Shown here one piece after another: positions 63,838-64,000 of a DNA stretch of 64,000 bases. A model generated the notes under the pieces. That model did no database searches, was not told the DNA's origin, and saw nothing but the letters and a program-made list of their open reading frames with translations. Position 1 is the stretch's first letter; each line of letters opens with the position of its first letter. Both the position numbers and the translations under genes were made by a program. Source of the stretch: Kaiparowitsia implicata GSE-PSE-MK54-09C (lineage in GTDB: Bacteria > Cyanobacteriota > Cyanobacteriia > Elainellales > Elainellaceae); assembly GCA_019359435.1 (NCBI GenBank), contig JAHHHI010000072.1:49447-113446 (forward strand), read 5' to 3'.

Positions 63838-64000
63838 CTAAGTGGAAAAGGCTCGAAGCCAGTTTTCCCACTGTAACCCTCTTCTATCACTCTAAGCAGA
63901 TGAAAAGATCAATTGTAAGTTCAACCGACGTACCAGTGGGCAGATGAACCCATTCATTTTGTGCGTTAACTGCTCACATCCAGTTTGCAATGAAGCGATA

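Noticed and set aside
63841..64000. Short minus-strand readings upstream of the BrnT fragment (for example NEWVHLPTGTSVELTIDLF)
   Set aside because: Too short and cut by the window edge; may be another antitoxin remnant but cannot be supported.

Overview
The window is cyanobacterial chromosome. The sequence is dense in the HIP1 octamer GCGATCGC, which is typical of many cyanobacterial genomes. Several products are cyanobacterial or plastid-lineage families: Tic22, a lumenal TLP40/CYP38-type cyclophilin, DUF6391, DUF6464, DUF2301 and a three-part pnt transhydrogenase. GC content looks moderately high. Long gene-poor spacers, many dispersed repeats and an exopolysaccharide locus fit a filamentous Leptolyngbya-like lineage, but that placement is inference. 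No tRNA, rRNA, CRISPR array or transposase was recognised.

Layout. 0.2-3.2 kb: pntAa-pntAb-pntB transhydrogenase operon on the minus strand. 4.5-10.7 kb: a SufS-like PLP enzyme without its catalytic cysteine, a DUF6391 protein, then a possible nitrogen-compound catabolism group (cupin, isochorismatase-type hydrolase and RidA, divergent from an ATZ/TRZ amidohydrolase). 10.8-18.0 kb: ccdA, sppA, mgtE, DUF6464, a HAD phosphatase and an RlmI-like methyltransferase. 18.3-28.2 kb: a rhodanese-like protein lacking the usual Cys, a diiron ferritin-like protein, a Ca2+/H+ antiporter, an alpha/beta hydrolase, a ParA ATPase with a coiled-coil partner resembling a carboxysome-positioning McdAB pair, and a second-type EF-G. 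28.6-31.7 kb: lumenal cyclophilin, a methyltransferase and rsmH. 32.2-39.8 kb: an exopolysaccharide locus (O-antigen ligase family, sugar-phosphate transferase, GT4, pyruvyl transferase, Wzm/Wzt exporter). 39.8-47.2 kb: panB, larE, an ABC half-transporter fusion with a small membrane protein and a bacterial Ig-like protein, and prmC. 47.7-57.6 kb: Tic22, an amino-acid-type binding protein interrupted by an amber codon, an orphan TpsB porin, sodB, an alpha/beta hydrolase behind a Fur-like box, a compact DacB and an SLC13 permease. 58.3-64 kb: a truncated SLC12-type permease, DUF2301, an M20 peptidase, an SH3b protein and a cluster of decayed toxin-antitoxin genes.

The most unusual content is non-coding. 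A 122-bp double-palindrome element occurs twice; five of the six differences between the copies are coordinated so that both hairpins, and two mutually exclusive foldings, stay perfectly paired. A 131-133-bp MITE-like element with TAG at both ends occurs three times. A cyanobacterial GC-rich dispersed repeat is present in inverted orientation at 4.1 and 57.9 kb. Perfect tandem duplications of 10-16 bp recur in spacers. A hairpin pairs the Shine-Dalgarno of the SLC13 gene. The right end holds remnants of DUF433/DUF5615 and BrnT/BrnA toxin-antitoxin pairs.
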